Shown here: piece after piece, positions 51,314 to 59,972 of the stretch | How positions within the stretch are numbered: position 1 is the stretch's first letter | How the letters are laid out: each line of letters begins with the position of its first letter | Assembly (NCBI RefSeq): GCF_043951855.1 | Contig: NZ_JBINJW010000001.1 | Location: forward strand, 496,001 to 560,000 | Length of the DNA stretch: 64,000 nucleotides | Direction of reading: 5' to 3' | DNA from: Proteiniclasticum sp043951855 | Lineage (GTDB): Bacteria; Bacillota; Clostridia; Clostridiales; Clostridiaceae | Notes under the pieces: model-generated | Told to the model about the DNA's origin: nothing | The model's database searches: none | What the model saw: the letters and a program-made list of their open reading frames with translations, nothing else | Program-made: the position numbers and the translations under genes

Positions 51314-52102
51314 CTAAACCAGCCTTCCTTTTCTCAGTGGTGCGGTCATGAAGCGCCATGCCGCTTTTCTGCGGGTCAGCCAGGCAATCTGCACATTATT
51401 CCTGCTGTTCTTCAGCATGCGCGGTACAAAGAACTTCGCTACCGTTTCCGGCTCATCCGCCAGGATATTGAAGATCCGTCGAAACTTCTCATTGGCCATG
51501 AGCTCTGCGGTTCCTCCATCTGGCATCCTGGTGATGAAATCAGTAAGCATCATACCTGGAGACAGACGCCCAGCAAGGACTCCTGTTCCTTCCAGTTCTT
51601 TGGCCAGCCCCTTCATGAAATACGTCAGGGCATGCTTTGTTGTGCCATAAAGAATGGTCTTCTCCTGTATCATGTTGTTGGAGCCAAGCCCCTCCATGCT
51701 GTAGATGCTTCCATGCCCCTGCCCGATCATTTCTCTGGCTGCAACCTGGGAGCCATAGATCATCCCCGTAAGATTTGTTTCTATGATCCTTTCGGTGTAG
51801 CTTTCATCCGTTTCCCAGGAGAAAACATGTGGTGTATTCTGTCCTGCATTATTGATCCAGATATCCACTGAGCCCCACTTCCTGGCGGATACATCCCAGA
51901 GATTCTGGAGATCCTCCTTTTTCTGAACGTTGCAGGAAATAAAGATGTATTTCCCCTGATAAGCATTCAGCGCTTCCAGCACCTCTTCCTTGAGCGCTTC
52001 TCCCCGTCCAGACAGAGTCACATTGCAACCCACCTTAAGAAATTCCAATGCCATCTGATAGCCGATTCCACGAGTGCTTCCCGTGATGACGATATTCTTC
52101 AT
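51314..52102 (-). CDS. Short-chain dehydrogenase/reductase
   Basis: A 262-residue classical SDR. NAD(P) site TGSTRGIGYQMA at 7-18, NNAGQNTP near 90-97, catalytic Ser in SIYSMEGLG near 138, and Tyr-Lys in YGTTK (about 155-159). The C-terminus LTRRKAAWRFMTAPLRKGRLV is basic. I start at 52102, with AGGGGGG 3-4 bases before the ATG; an upstream frame lacks a site. It lies 108 bases downstream of a membrane-protein gene. Substrate unknown. Confidence 0.85.
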   Translation of the reverse strand: MKNIVITGSTRGIGYQMALEFLKVGCNVTLSGRGEALKEEVLEALNAYQGKYIFISCNVQKKEDLQNLWDVSARKWGSVDIWINNAGQNTPHVFSWETDESYTERIIETNLTGMIYGSQVAAREMIGQGHGSIYSMEGLGSNNMIQEKTILYGTTKHALTYFMKGLAKELEGTGVLAGRLSPGMMLTDFITRMPDGGTAELMANEKFRRIFNILADEPETVAKFFVPRMLKNSRNNVQIAWLTRRKAAWRFMTAPLRKGRLV

Positions 52103-52210
52103 ATGCCCCCCTATTCTTCTTTCTGTTTTAAAGTTCGTAACCCCATTTCCACCCTCCGATAAACTCCAGTATCTGATTCTCAGTTCTACTTCCACTACAA
52201 CGGTTTCTCT

Positions 52211-52738
52211 TCACATTCTCTTCACTTCACAGGTAAGTGAAAGACTGAAAAGAATCTCAATTACAAGCATGGAGCCCGCCACAATATAGGGCGGAAAGTA
52301 GATGCCCAGGAAGAGAATCAGAATCGGAATCAGAACAGAAAACACATAGTAGCTCCTGGACTTATACAGCCACCCATAGGGCAGCAGGTGAGCCCCAAAG
52401 ATCATAGCGAGAACCATCACCATTTTCTCAGGCACCGTAGGATATACCCACATGGCAATGAGAAGATACAGCATCTGATTCGCAGAGAAAAGCACCCCTA
52501 AAGAAGTCAACGGGTTATTTCTGTTGGTGAAATCCACCCTGATCACTTTGGAAATCAGATAAGCCAGGGGCATCAGCGGTGCAGTGATAAAGAACGTCAG
52601 AAGATTTTTCGTGAGTATGGGCAGTTCTGTCAGATGCACTGCAAGTACTGCACTCCATAGGATGACGGATGCCAGAATGAAATGTAGTCCATTCTTCTGT
52701 TTTACTGAGGAGTCGTTTCGCATTTCTTCAAGATTCAT
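52211..52738 (-). CDS. Integral membrane protein of unknown function
   Basis: A 175-residue protein with about five hydrophobic segments (17-37, 43-62, 76-97, 106-122, 128-160). NPLTSLGVLFSANQMLYLLIAMWVYP lies near 73-100. It resembles a family of small Bacillota membrane proteins without known role. GGAAAC-type weak ribosome site. It lies downstream of the methyltransferase gene on the same strand, 57 bases away. Confidence 0.65.
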   Translation of the reverse strand: MNLEEMRNDSSVKQKNGLHFILASVILWSAVLAVHLTELPILTKNLLTFFITAPLMPLAYLISKVIRVDFTNRNNPLTSLGVLFSANQMLYLLIAMWVYPTVPEKMVMVLAMIFGAHLLPYGWLYKSRSYYVFSVLIPILILFLGIYFPPYIVAGSMLVIEILFSLSLTCEVKRM

Positions 52739-52795
52739 ATAACCTGTTTCCTTTCAGTTCCATACTTTCATCATTTTGATCATCTTCTGTTTTTC

Positions 52796-53581
52796 TCATG
52801 ATTTTCTAAGTCTAAGGACCATTGCAGGAGGAATTTCCACCCAATCTGTCTCGTCTGAAGAAAAGCAGGGTTCTTCCATTTCATCCAGAACAAAACCAGC
52901 CGCAAAACTCTGATGAAGGATTTCCGACAAAGACCTGTGATAGTAGAGCTGTGGCACAGGCTGCCCGTCAATGGCATTCCCTTCATAGCATACCGGCGTC
53001 CTGTAGCTGAAAATCTGAACGCCGCTTCTTCTCTCGATTCTGCTTCCCCTATCTTCTGTTTCCATGATTCTTCTCATTCCGGGCGTCTGAAAACAGGGAT
53101 GCATAATGGAAAAGACAAAAATGCCTTCCGGTTTCAGAAGCTCATGCAACGCCTCGAGAAGGGGCTGGATATCCGCAATATCCATCAGGGCCATATTGGC
53201 CACTGCCTTGTCAAAGGACTCTTCACCCAGTTTCATGAGGTTACTGTAATCTGTGGCGTCCATGACTCTGAAGTCAATCTGGTCCCCATAGGCTTTGCAT
53301 CTCTTTCTGGCATTTCTGATCAGATTTTCACTGTAGTCAAGGGCGACTACTTCTGCGCCCAGTTCCGCCAGTCTTCCGGAAAAATTTCCATTACCGCAGG
53401 CGACATCCAGAATCCGTTCCCCACTTCTGACGGCAAGAAGCTTCTCTGTAGAAGGTCTTACGATTTCCCTGTGAAACCTGTTGCTGTGTTCTCCCATCTT
53501 TTCATCCCAGAAATCCGCATTCTTCTCCCAGCGCACTTTACTTTCTTCTGTGGTCTTCTTCCAGTTGCTCAGACTTCTCAC
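52796..53581 (-). CDS. Class I SAM-dependent methyltransferase
   Basis: A 261-residue methyltransferase. SAM motif I ILDVACGNGNFSGRLAELGAEVVALDYSENL is near 58-88; FRVMDATDYSNLM and FDKAVANMALMDIADIQPLL near 120-145 follow. The open frame begins at 53638, but I prefer a GTG at 53581: AGGAG lies 5 bases before it, and the product then begins RSLSNWKKTTEESKVRWEKNADFWDEKMG, which is the usual start of this group. Substrate unknown. Confidence 0.78.
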   Translation of the reverse strand: MRSLSNWKKTTEESKVRWEKNADFWDEKMGEHSNRFHREIVRPSTEKLLAVRSGERILDVACGNGNFSGRLAELGAEVVALDYSENLIRNARKRCKAYGDQIDFRVMDATDYSNLMKLGEESFDKAVANMALMDIADIQPLLEALHELLKPEGIFVFSIMHPCFQTPGMRRIMETEDRGSRIERRSGVQIFSYRTPVCYEGNAIDGQPVPQLYYHRSLSEILHQSFAAGFVLDEMEEPCFSSDETDWVEIPPAMVLRLRKS

Positions 53582-53672
53582 CTCTTCTCCTGAATCAGCA
53601 CATCCAAATTCCACTACAACAGTCATTGGCTTCAGCATTTCTATGATCAGGCACTCTGTCCAATAGATGGTA

Positions 53673-53795
53673 TCAACTTGCCTTCTTATTATCTGTACTT
53701 CTCTTCAGAATCAGAAAAACAGCAAAATTGATTATGACCAGCAATACTGCTCCAGTGATCAGTATTTTCTTTTCCGATGCATCAGGTGATTTCAT
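53673..53795 (-). CDS. 40-residue single-pass membrane protein
   Basis: A short frame too small for usual gene calling. A GGGGGAGG site lies 8 bases before the ATG at 53795; an in-frame ATG two codons earlier (53801) is too close to it. The product has a charged start (KSPDASEKK), one hydrophobic helix at about 11-31 (ILITGAVLLVIINFAVFLIL), and a basic tail KRSTDNKKAS. It lies between the methyltransferase and the nitrilase-type gene. No family recognised. Confidence 0.55.
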   Translation of the reverse strand: MKSPDASEKKILITGAVLLVIINFAVFLILKRSTDNKKAS

Positions 53796-53871
53796 AGACA
53801 TCTCCTCCCCCTTTCATTGCTGATCGGAGCAATTCCCATCACCTCCAGGAAAGTCCGATGCTTCACTGAAA

Positions 53872-54780
53872 TCAGTACTTTCTGTAATCCTTTCTTATGA
53901 AAGGTTCTCTGATTTCTTCACGGGTCATCAGTGAATATTTTGAAGGTCTTCTATAGGCATTTCCATGAACTTCCTGCTCACGGTACTTTCTCAGCTGGGA
54001 AAGATTCAGCTGTGCAAGATAGATTCCCTCTTCTTCTCCCGCCTCCATGATGCAGGTATCTCTGGAGTGCTCAAGCTCCGGAAGATAAGCAATTCCGTCA
54101 AATACTGTGGAATGGCCATTGCAGTCTGGTTTACCCGACGGATAGTTGCAGGTGGCAATGGCCAGCATGTTTTCATAGGCACGACCTCGCAGCTGTGCCA
54201 GGCGATTGATTTCCATAGGGCAGGCATTCGGCACAAGAAGAAGCTCGGCTCCTTGCAGCATCAGGATCCTCGCACTTTCAGGAAACTCCCGATCGTAACA
54301 GATCATGGACCCCACTTTTACATTCCCTTTTTCCGTGTCAAGATCCGCCACAGGAAAGTTTTCTCCTGGAGTCAATCTGCACTCTTCTCCAAAGTCACAG
54401 GTATGCACTTTCGCGTAACTGTAGACCATCTCCCCGAAACGATCATAAAGTGCTATGGTATTTCTTGGCAGCGGATCATGTTCTTCAAGAAAGGTGATGC
54501 CGATGGCCATGGAAAGCGCTCTGGCAAGTTCTCTGAACGCTTTCGTGAAATCACTTTCAAGGGAAACGGCGCTCTTTTTCAGAAGATCCGGATCTTCTGG
54601 AATCACATAGCCACTGCTCCACATCTCAGGAAATAGTGCAAGGTCGGCACCATACTCCTTCGCTTTTCTTGCGTATTCCATGCCTTTCTGAAGATTTCCT
54701 TCCTGAGAGCCTGTAGGCATAATCTGCAGTAATGCGATTTTCAGCAGGTTTTCATCTTTTATCTTCTCTTCCTTTCTCAT
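53872..54780 (-). CDS. Carbon-nitrogen hydrolase (nitrilase superfamily)
   Basis: A 302-residue amidase of the nitrilase fold. The catalytic triad is Glu in ALFPEMWSSGY near 48, Lys in SYAKVHTCDFGEE near 121 and Cys in GSMICYDREFPES near 158. It resembles omega-amidase/N-carbamoyl-type enzymes that cleave C-N bonds in amides. I start at 54780, with GAGAGGAGGG 5 bases before the ATG. It follows the GGDEF gene by 69 bases on the same strand. Substrate unknown. Confidence 0.85.
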   Translation of the reverse strand: MRKEEKIKDENLLKIALLQIMPTGSQEGNLQKGMEYARKAKEYGADLALFPEMWSSGYVIPEDPDLLKKSAVSLESDFTKAFRELARALSMAIGITFLEEHDPLPRNTIALYDRFGEMVYSYAKVHTCDFGEECRLTPGENFPVADLDTEKGNVKVGSMICYDREFPESARILMLQGAELLLVPNACPMEINRLAQLRGRAYENMLAIATCNYPSGKPDCNGHSTVFDGIAYLPELEHSRDTCIMEAGEEEGIYLAQLNLSQLRKYREQEVHGNAYRRPSKYSLMTREEIREPFIRKDYRKY

Positions 54781-54849
54781 CTGAACCCTCCTCTCAGTTG
54801 CCAGGAAGTGTTTCTGCTTCAGCTGAATGTTCTGCACCCAGGTCATTTT

Positions 54850-55974
54850 CTATGCTTCATTCACTGCATCGGAATAATACTTCGCTTCTGCAGCTTCAGC
54901 CTTATGCGCTTTCTTATAGTGGTACATCTGATCATCGGCTTCCTTAAGTGTTTTATGGAAATTCAGATCTTCTCCTCCATGAAACACGCTGTATCCATAG
55001 GATACCGTAGGCAGAGCAATTCCGTTTTTACGAACTTCTTTAAGGGCTGTGGTCATGTCCTTGAGATGAGATTCTATTTTTTCAACATCCGTTTCCCTGC
55101 TAATTATGGAAAACTCATCTCCACCATAGCGATAGCAGGTGAACTCCCTTGTAAAGGATGCTCTCACAATGGATGCTACGGTTTTTATGACCTGATCCCC
55201 GTAATCATGCCCATAAGTGTCATTGACATTTTTAAAGTCATTGATGTCAAGAATGATCACTGAAAAAGCCACGGGTTTCACCAGTTCTGCTACCGCTTTA
55301 TCAAAGGCGGACCGATTATAAAGGCCCGTCAGCGTATCAAAACTGGTGTCAAATTCAGAAAGCAGCAGAAGATAGAGACCCAGTGCCAGTGTCACACTGT
55401 GCCATGAAGAATAGGCTGACGGTACCACCAGCTGGATGCTTGTACCGAGAATGGTGAAGACGGAAAGTGCCATGAGCTTCTTTACAATGGGATAATTATA
55501 GGTTTTACCCATATCCAAAGTGCTCACAACAAGAATCAGAAAGTTAAGTACATAAGCGATGATGAAAAGAAAAAAGTAATCTCCCCGGGCGTACTGATTG
55601 TTTTCATTGATCTGGAAGATCAGACCGTATCGTGGCGATAGGAAAACTGCCATGATATTCAAAATTGTCGGAAGCAGAATCAGTCTATGGGCTTTAAGGA
55701 TTCCTCGATCAAAGATAAGGGAAATCATAACTGGAATCAAAGGAGTCAGTGCAAACCCTATGACATTCGCAATCATATTCACATGACGCAGATCCAGATT
55801 TCCTTTACCGGCAGCTATGGTTGCCGCTTCCGATGATAGGATGAGGACTGTAAGGATGATTCCCGCCGCAAAAGGTTTCTTTCTCCTGGGATTCACCGCA
55901 GTACTGGAACGAAGCATTCCCATAAGAAAAATCAGTGCAGCGATGTCTATGAGGTAGGTGGCAGCATACATCAA
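54850..55974 (-). CDS. Diguanylate cyclase with membrane sensor domain
   Basis: A 374-residue protein. Six or seven membrane segments fill residues 1-205, and a GGDEF domain follows at about 210-365: LTGLYNRSAFDKAV near 217-230, then the active site RYGGDEFSII near 290-299 (intact GGDEF). It would make c-di-GMP from GTP. No RxxD inhibitory site is obvious and no EAL domain is attached. The start is TTG at 55974 (8 bases after AGGAGG) or ATG at 55971. A perfect 15-bp inverted repeat lies in its upstream region. Confidence 0.9.
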   Translation of the reverse strand: MMYAATYLIDIAALIFLMGMLRSSTAVNPRRKKPFAAGIILTVLILSSEAATIAAGKGNLDLRHVNMIANVIGFALTPLIPVMISLIFDRGILKAHRLILLPTILNIMAVFLSPRYGLIFQINENNQYARGDYFFLFIIAYVLNFLILVVSTLDMGKTYNYPIVKKLMALSVFTILGTSIQLVVPSAYSSWHSVTLALGLYLLLLSEFDTSFDTLTGLYNRSAFDKAVAELVKPVAFSVIILDINDFKNVNDTYGHDYGDQVIKTVASIVRASFTREFTCYRYGGDEFSIISRETDVEKIESHLKDMTTALKEVRKNGIALPTVSYGYSVFHGGEDLNFHKTLKEADDQMYHYKKAHKAEAAEAKYYSDAVNEA

Positions 55975-56018
55975 ATCAGAATCCTCCTGACGCTCGAATT
56001 TTATTCTCCATGATTTCT

Positions 56019-56058
56019 TACTATTGTTTATTCAGTTCAAAAAGAATAAACAATAGTA
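56019..56058. repeat. Perfect 15-bp inverted repeat upstream of the GGDEF gene
   Basis: TACTATTGTTTATTC and its exact complement with a 10-base spacer, beginning about 45 bases upstream of the GGDEF start. AT-rich and without a T-run after it, so it is more likely an operator, a leader hairpin or the remnant of a small mobile repeat than a terminator. Confidence 0.6.
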
Positions 56059-56239
56059 ACCTACTTTGTTGAAAATTTATCAGAACAGTGAAGACGTCAG
56101 CTCTTATGGTTCAGAAGATGAACGCCTGCTCTGTATTGGGCCACATTGCGATAATAAGCTAATTATATATGCATCTTTATTCTCAGTCAATTCAGATAAT
56201 TAATCGCACTCGTACCATGAACTATCTGCTGACAGAAAA

Positions 56240-56270
56240 ATCCGGAAATCCTCTCTACAGATTTCCGGAT
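56240..56270 (-). terminator. Terminator of the small membrane protein gene at 56387
   Basis: ATCCGGAAATC and GATTTCCGGAT, an 11-bp stem with a 9-base loop, followed by TTTTTCTG on the minus strand. Confidence 0.7.
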
Positions 56271-56386
56271 ACGGTTTCGATTGCTCCGATTAAGAATTAT
56301 GGATTTGCCAGAAAGTGATCCTGAAACATGTAACCACAGCATTCATGAAAAACAGGATTTTACGCTGACGCTAACGTTTCGTGTCA

Positions 56387-56572
56387 TTAATCTTTCTTGA
56401 ACTGAATGATTCTTAATATAACCATTAAAAGCAGCAACACTGTTATGAACAAAGGTAAATAGTATTGTATGAATCTATCCGATGATTTAAGTACATCAGT
56501 CATTAACCAAAATGCAGGAATCAAAGGTAGCATGGTGATACTGTGGACAAGCCAATATGTTTTCTTTGGCAC
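56387..56572 (-). CDS. Possible 61-residue membrane protein
   Basis: Two hydrophobic segments (about 9-26 and 36-56) and a basic end. The start would be GTG without a clear ribosome binding site, so the call is weak. In favour, a terminator follows on the same strand. No family recognised. Confidence 0.4.
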   Translation of the reverse strand: MPKKTYWLVHSITMLPLIPAFWLMTDVLKSSDRFIQYYLPLFITVLLLLMVILRIIQFKKD

Positions 56573-56693
56573 CTAATTCTGTAAAACAGAAGAGACCGCC
56601 GCTGTACATATGATGATGAATGAAAATTGAGTGAAAGGTGAAATTAAAATGTTCATAATGAATCCCTCCTTATAAGGCCAGCTGCACCTGGTT

Positions 56694-57404
56694 CTATAGC
56701 ACTCTTGCCAAATGCATCACCAGCACCAGGAAAAGAATCAGTCCGCCTGCAGTTCTGTGCACACTCAGATAAAGTTCTGAGGGTTCTCCCCCTTCCACCC
56801 ACAGAAAATGTTCGAGTTTCCATGCCAGTTCAGGAAAGAGGATCAGAAAAGCGCCGAAAGCTGAAAGTAGCATCAGGATCAACACGATGATCACATTGCC
56901 TTCCACGATATTATCCCCTATGTAGGAAACGGCATCCTCCAAACCATAAATCATCTGCACATCAAAGGGCAGCTCTTCCATTCTTCCATGATTTCTTGAA
57001 GCGATTCCTTCATCGCTTTGAAACCAGCGGCTTTCGGAGATGGCTTCCACATAGACCTCTTCGCCATTTTCCGAAATGCGGTATCCTTTCTCGAAAAAAT
57101 CATCCGATTCCACCTTGAGCTCTTTCTCACCGTATTCCACTGTATATTGTGTCGCGAAGGATACCTGATTCTTGTCTGGCTCCTCAATACTTACTGTCAG
57201 GAGTTCTCCATCCTGATCTTTAAAGACCATATCTCCCGCATCTCTGGACACCAGATGAAACCGGGTATCTTCCACCTTGAAGGAAGTGTCTTTCCGATAG
57301 GCCAGAAATCCCAGCAGGATATTCAGAAACAGCAGCAGTAGGACTGCAGCACCTAACCAGTTCATTCGCCTCTTCATATAGTCATCATTTCCTGTTCTGT
57401 TCAT
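56694..57404 (-). CDS. Membrane protein with large extracytoplasmic domain and DUF6199-like end
   Basis: A 236-residue protein with a TM at about 14-34, a hydrophilic outer domain at about 35-165, and two C-terminal membrane segments at about 170-192 and 217-234. Between the last two is LFPELAWKLEHFLWVEGGEPSELYLSVHRTAGG, a pattern found at the end of DUF6199-type proteins. Function unknown. GGTGGAGG lies 5 bases before the ATG. It is in line with, but not clearly linked to, the small gene at 56387. Confidence 0.68.
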   Translation of the reverse strand: MNRTGNDDYMKRRMNWLGAAVLLLLFLNILLGFLAYRKDTSFKVEDTRFHLVSRDAGDMVFKDQDGELLTVSIEEPDKNQVSFATQYTVEYGEKELKVESDDFFEKGYRISENGEEVYVEAISESRWFQSDEGIASRNHGRMEELPFDVQMIYGLEDAVSYIGDNIVEGNVIIVLILMLLSAFGAFLILFPELAWKLEHFLWVEGGEPSELYLSVHRTAGGLILFLVLVMHLARVL

Positions 57405-57905
57405 GGATCCTCCACCTTTCAGATTCTCTGTTCCATTATATTACACCTTAATATATTCATATTATTAATTTATCAATCCAAATAAATTCTTCGTAGTAAG
57501 AATAGTATAACAATATTTTCCTATCCTGTATTCCCTATTCTCAGCTTTATCGACATTCAAGCCAGTCTTCATCCTGAAACATCGGATTTTCATCACAGTT
57601 CATCCTATTCTGTGGCACCTGATTCTCTAGAAAATTGTGGCTCTCCATTGGCTGGAAGCACCACCAGGTCACACCTGTATCCATTTGCTGATCCGGCATT
57701 GTCAAAATGAACCGCTGGAGACTCCTCACAAAAACATTGCTCTTCTTAAATTTTGATGATAATATCATAAAAAATATAGGAAGCGGTCTCACAAGAATCC
57801 TATAATGAACACTGGAGTATGTGCTTCCGAGCTGAAAGAAATACTCTTCCATCAGGCTTTTTTAGAACCTTACAAGTAATAACCGAAATCCGGGAGGAAA
57901 TCTTC
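57405..57905. other. 501-base intergenic region
   Basis: AT-rich in its first third. An open frame on the minus strand (57547-57852) has no ribosome binding site and no protein-like character, and I leave it uncalled. A TATAAT near 57802 on the plus strand may be the -10 box of the OFA carrier gene, but its -35 is poor. Confidence 0.45.
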
Positions 57906-59102
57906 ATGATTACAATCAGAAACAGATATCTTGTGCTTTTCGGAGCACTTCTTGCTCAACTGACCATCGCCGCCCTCTATGCATGGAGCATCTTCGGCAT
58001 CGCGATTCAGAGTGAAAGAGGATGGGGGGAAGAAGAGGTTCTGCTCACCTATTCCATTTCCGTATTCACCTTTGCCTTCAGCACGATTTTTTCAGGTAGA
58101 ATCGTGGACCGTAAAGGTCCACGTCCCGCCCTTCTCATCGGGGCGATCCTCTATGGAGGCGGCCTGATTCTTTCCTCTTTTGCCCAGACTCCGCAAATGC
58201 TCTATCTGACCTACGGCATACTCACTGGAGCAGGAGTCGGCTTCGTTTATGTATGTCCCCTCTCCACACTGGTCAAATGGTTTCCGGAGCATAAAGGTGC
58301 CATCACAGGGCTTTCCGTCTCCATGTTCGGCGGGGGAAGCATCCTTTTCAAGGAAGTGATTTCCTACTTTCTTGAGGGTTCTACAGTATCGGGCGCATTC
58401 TTCAATCTGGGCATCCTCTCCTTCGCACTGATTCTCATGGGTGCTCTCCTTACAAATAACCCGGAAGGATTTGAGAAGCAGAAGACTGAAAAGGAAGAAG
58501 GGGATTACACCACCTTTGAAATGGTGAGGACCTCCCGATTTAGGCTCCTGTTTCTCATGTATTTCCTTGCATGCATTCCCGGGCTTCTGATACTGGGATC
58601 TGCGAAAAACATCGGCATTGAAGTGGCCGGACTTGAAGCAGGCGTCGCCGCAGGCATCATCTCCATCCTGGCCATATCCAATGCAGGAAGCAGGCTGGTT
58701 TCCGGTGCGCTGTCCGATAAGATCGGCACCCTCTCTGTGCTGAGAATCATCTTCTCCATTACCGTCGTTTCCCTCTTGCTGCTCAGTTTTCTGGCTGAGA
58801 ACAGAATCATGTTCTATCTGGGCGTCATGGGTGTTGCCATTGGATTCGGAGGCTTCCTGACCCTGTTTCCCATCTACACCAATCAGGCCTTCGGCAGATT
58901 CAGATACGGATCCAATTACGGTATCATGTATCAGGCCTATGGACTGGCAGCCCTTGCCGGGGTACTCCTGAAATCCGCTGCCGGAAACTACACCAACACT
59001 TTTATCATTTCCACCCTATGTGCAGCCGCGGGACTGGGACTATCCTTTCTGCTCCGCGAAAAAAATGCAGCGGCAAAGGAGAAGATCGGAAAGATCATCT
59101 GA
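57906..59102 (+). CDS. OFA-family MFS transporter (oxalate/formate antiporter type)
   Basis: A 398-residue carrier with twelve membrane segments. QLTIAALYAWSIFG near 19-32, FSGRIVDRKGPRPALLIGAIL near 65-85 and LTGAGVGFVYVCPLSTLVKWFPEHKGAITGLSVSMFGGGS near 108-147 are OFA-family signatures; the family exchanges organic anions. The substrate is unknown, and no oxalate or formate enzyme lies nearby. I start at 57906, with GGGAGG 8 bases before the ATG. Single gene, ending at a strong terminator. Confidence 0.87.
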   Translation: MITIRNRYLVLFGALLAQLTIAALYAWSIFGIAIQSERGWGEEEVLLTYSISVFTFAFSTIFSGRIVDRKGPRPALLIGAILYGGGLILSSFAQTPQMLYLTYGILTGAGVGFVYVCPLSTLVKWFPEHKGAITGLSVSMFGGGSILFKEVISYFLEGSTVSGAFFNLGILSFALILMGALLTNNPEGFEKQKTEKEEGDYTTFEMVRTSRFRLLFLMYFLACIPGLLILGSAKNIGIEVAGLEAGVAAGIISILAISNAGSRLVSGALSDKIGTLSVLRIIFSITVVSLLLLSFLAENRIMFYLGVMGVAIGFGGFLTLFPIYTNQAFGRFRYGSNYGIMYQAYGLAALAGVLLKSAAGNYTNTFIISTLCAAAGLGLSFLLREKNAAAKEKIGKII

Positions 59103-59117
59103 GAAACTTTGCCTAAA

Positions 59118-59161
59118 AGAAGCAGCCCTATTCTTCTGCTAAGGAGAATAGGGCTGCTTCT
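59118..59161. terminator. 17-bp terminator after the OFA carrier gene
   Basis: AGAAGCAGCCCTATTCT and its exact complement with a 10-base loop. It lies between convergent genes and probably acts in both directions. Confidence 0.8.
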
Positions 59162-59217
59162 ATGTGTGCTATCTTCTTCCTACGTGGACCTCATGGCTGC
59201 GTTATTCTTCATCCAAA

Positions 59218-59727
59218 TCAGCTTTCAAAGAAATAGACATCCCCGGGGGTTCCATCCTCATAGTCCGTTCCAGGATAGGCTTTCACAAGTTCGTAGTCCC
59301 CTTCTGTCAGACGCGATATGCTCTTCTCCCAGAAGTGCACGGAAGGAATATTGCCCGGATGCAGCTTCAGCTGCCATTTCCCTCTATGCATATCCGCAGC
59401 GCGCCTGAATGCTTCATAGCCAATCCCCTTTCTCCGATATTTGTGCAATACGAAAAATTCAGCCATCTGAAAATCCGTCTCCCGGTCATGAACTTCCGGC
59501 AGGGTGATGACCATGACGAATCCTGCAAGGTTTCCCTCCACCATAATGAAGTATGCCCATCTGTTCTCTTCTGTAAAATAATAATCCAGATACTGATACC
59601 CATACAAGCCCAGTGGATTCACCTCTTTCAGGTCCCACTGAGAAAACTCATAGAGATGCTTCTCCAGAAGATTCGCCAGAATCTCCCGGTCTTCTTTTTT
59701 AACTCTTACCAGTTCTATGTTCTGCAC
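59218..59727 (-). CDS. GNAT acetyltransferase
   Basis: A 169-residue N-acetyltransferase. LVRVKKEDREILANLLEKHLYEFSQWD at the start and the acetyl-CoA loop FFVLHKYRRKGIGYEAFRRAADMH near 90-113, with HPGNIPSVHFWEKSI near 121-135, fit a common uncharacterised GNAT group. The start is GTG at 59727, with GGGGGA 6 bases upstream. Single gene. Substrate unknown. Confidence 0.82.
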   Translation of the reverse strand: MQNIELVRVKKEDREILANLLEKHLYEFSQWDLKEVNPLGLYGYQYLDYYFTEENRWAYFIMVEGNLAGFVMVITLPEVHDRETDFQMAEFFVLHKYRRKGIGYEAFRRAADMHRGKWQLKLHPGNIPSVHFWEKSISRLTEGDYELVKAYPGTDYEDGTPGDVYFFES

Positions 59728-59915
59728 AACAATCCCCCCATTTCCCTTCAGAATAAGTCCTATTCATGCTGTATTGTTCTACAATGAATAGAATATTCAA
59801 CTGGTACCTTCATTATCGCATACACAAAGAAGGACGGCTACAAAAACAGGAGTGATTCTTACCAGTGTTTGCTACGCCTGCGCCTATCAGCATGATTTAA
59901 GCCAGCTCAAAAAGG

Positions 59916-59957
59916 AAAGGATAAGCATCCACCTCATCTGATGGTAACTTATCCTTT
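59916..59957 (-). terminator. Terminator of the GPH symporter/beta-galactosidase operon
   Basis: AAAGGATAAG and CTTATCCTTT, a 10-bp stem with a 22-base loop that can pair further, followed by CCTTTTTG on the minus strand. Confidence 0.7.
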
Positions 59958-59972
59958 ATCCAAAGAGCCTAT

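Larger units (their letters stand above)
55975..56386. other. 412-base intergenic region
   Basis: It holds the 56019-56058 inverted repeat and the 56240-56270 terminator. Between them, on the minus strand at 56159-56097, a 20-codon frame ends in GVHLLNHKS and a stop; an upstream stop cuts it off, so it looks like a decayed gene end. I see no intact gene. Confidence 0.45.

Noticed and set aside
55975..56386. c-di-GMP riboswitch before the GGDEF gene
   Set aside because: I looked for the conserved aptamer strands and found none.
57547..57852. 101-residue open frame on the minus strand
   Set aside because: No start signal, no recognisable features, AT-rich intergenic setting.
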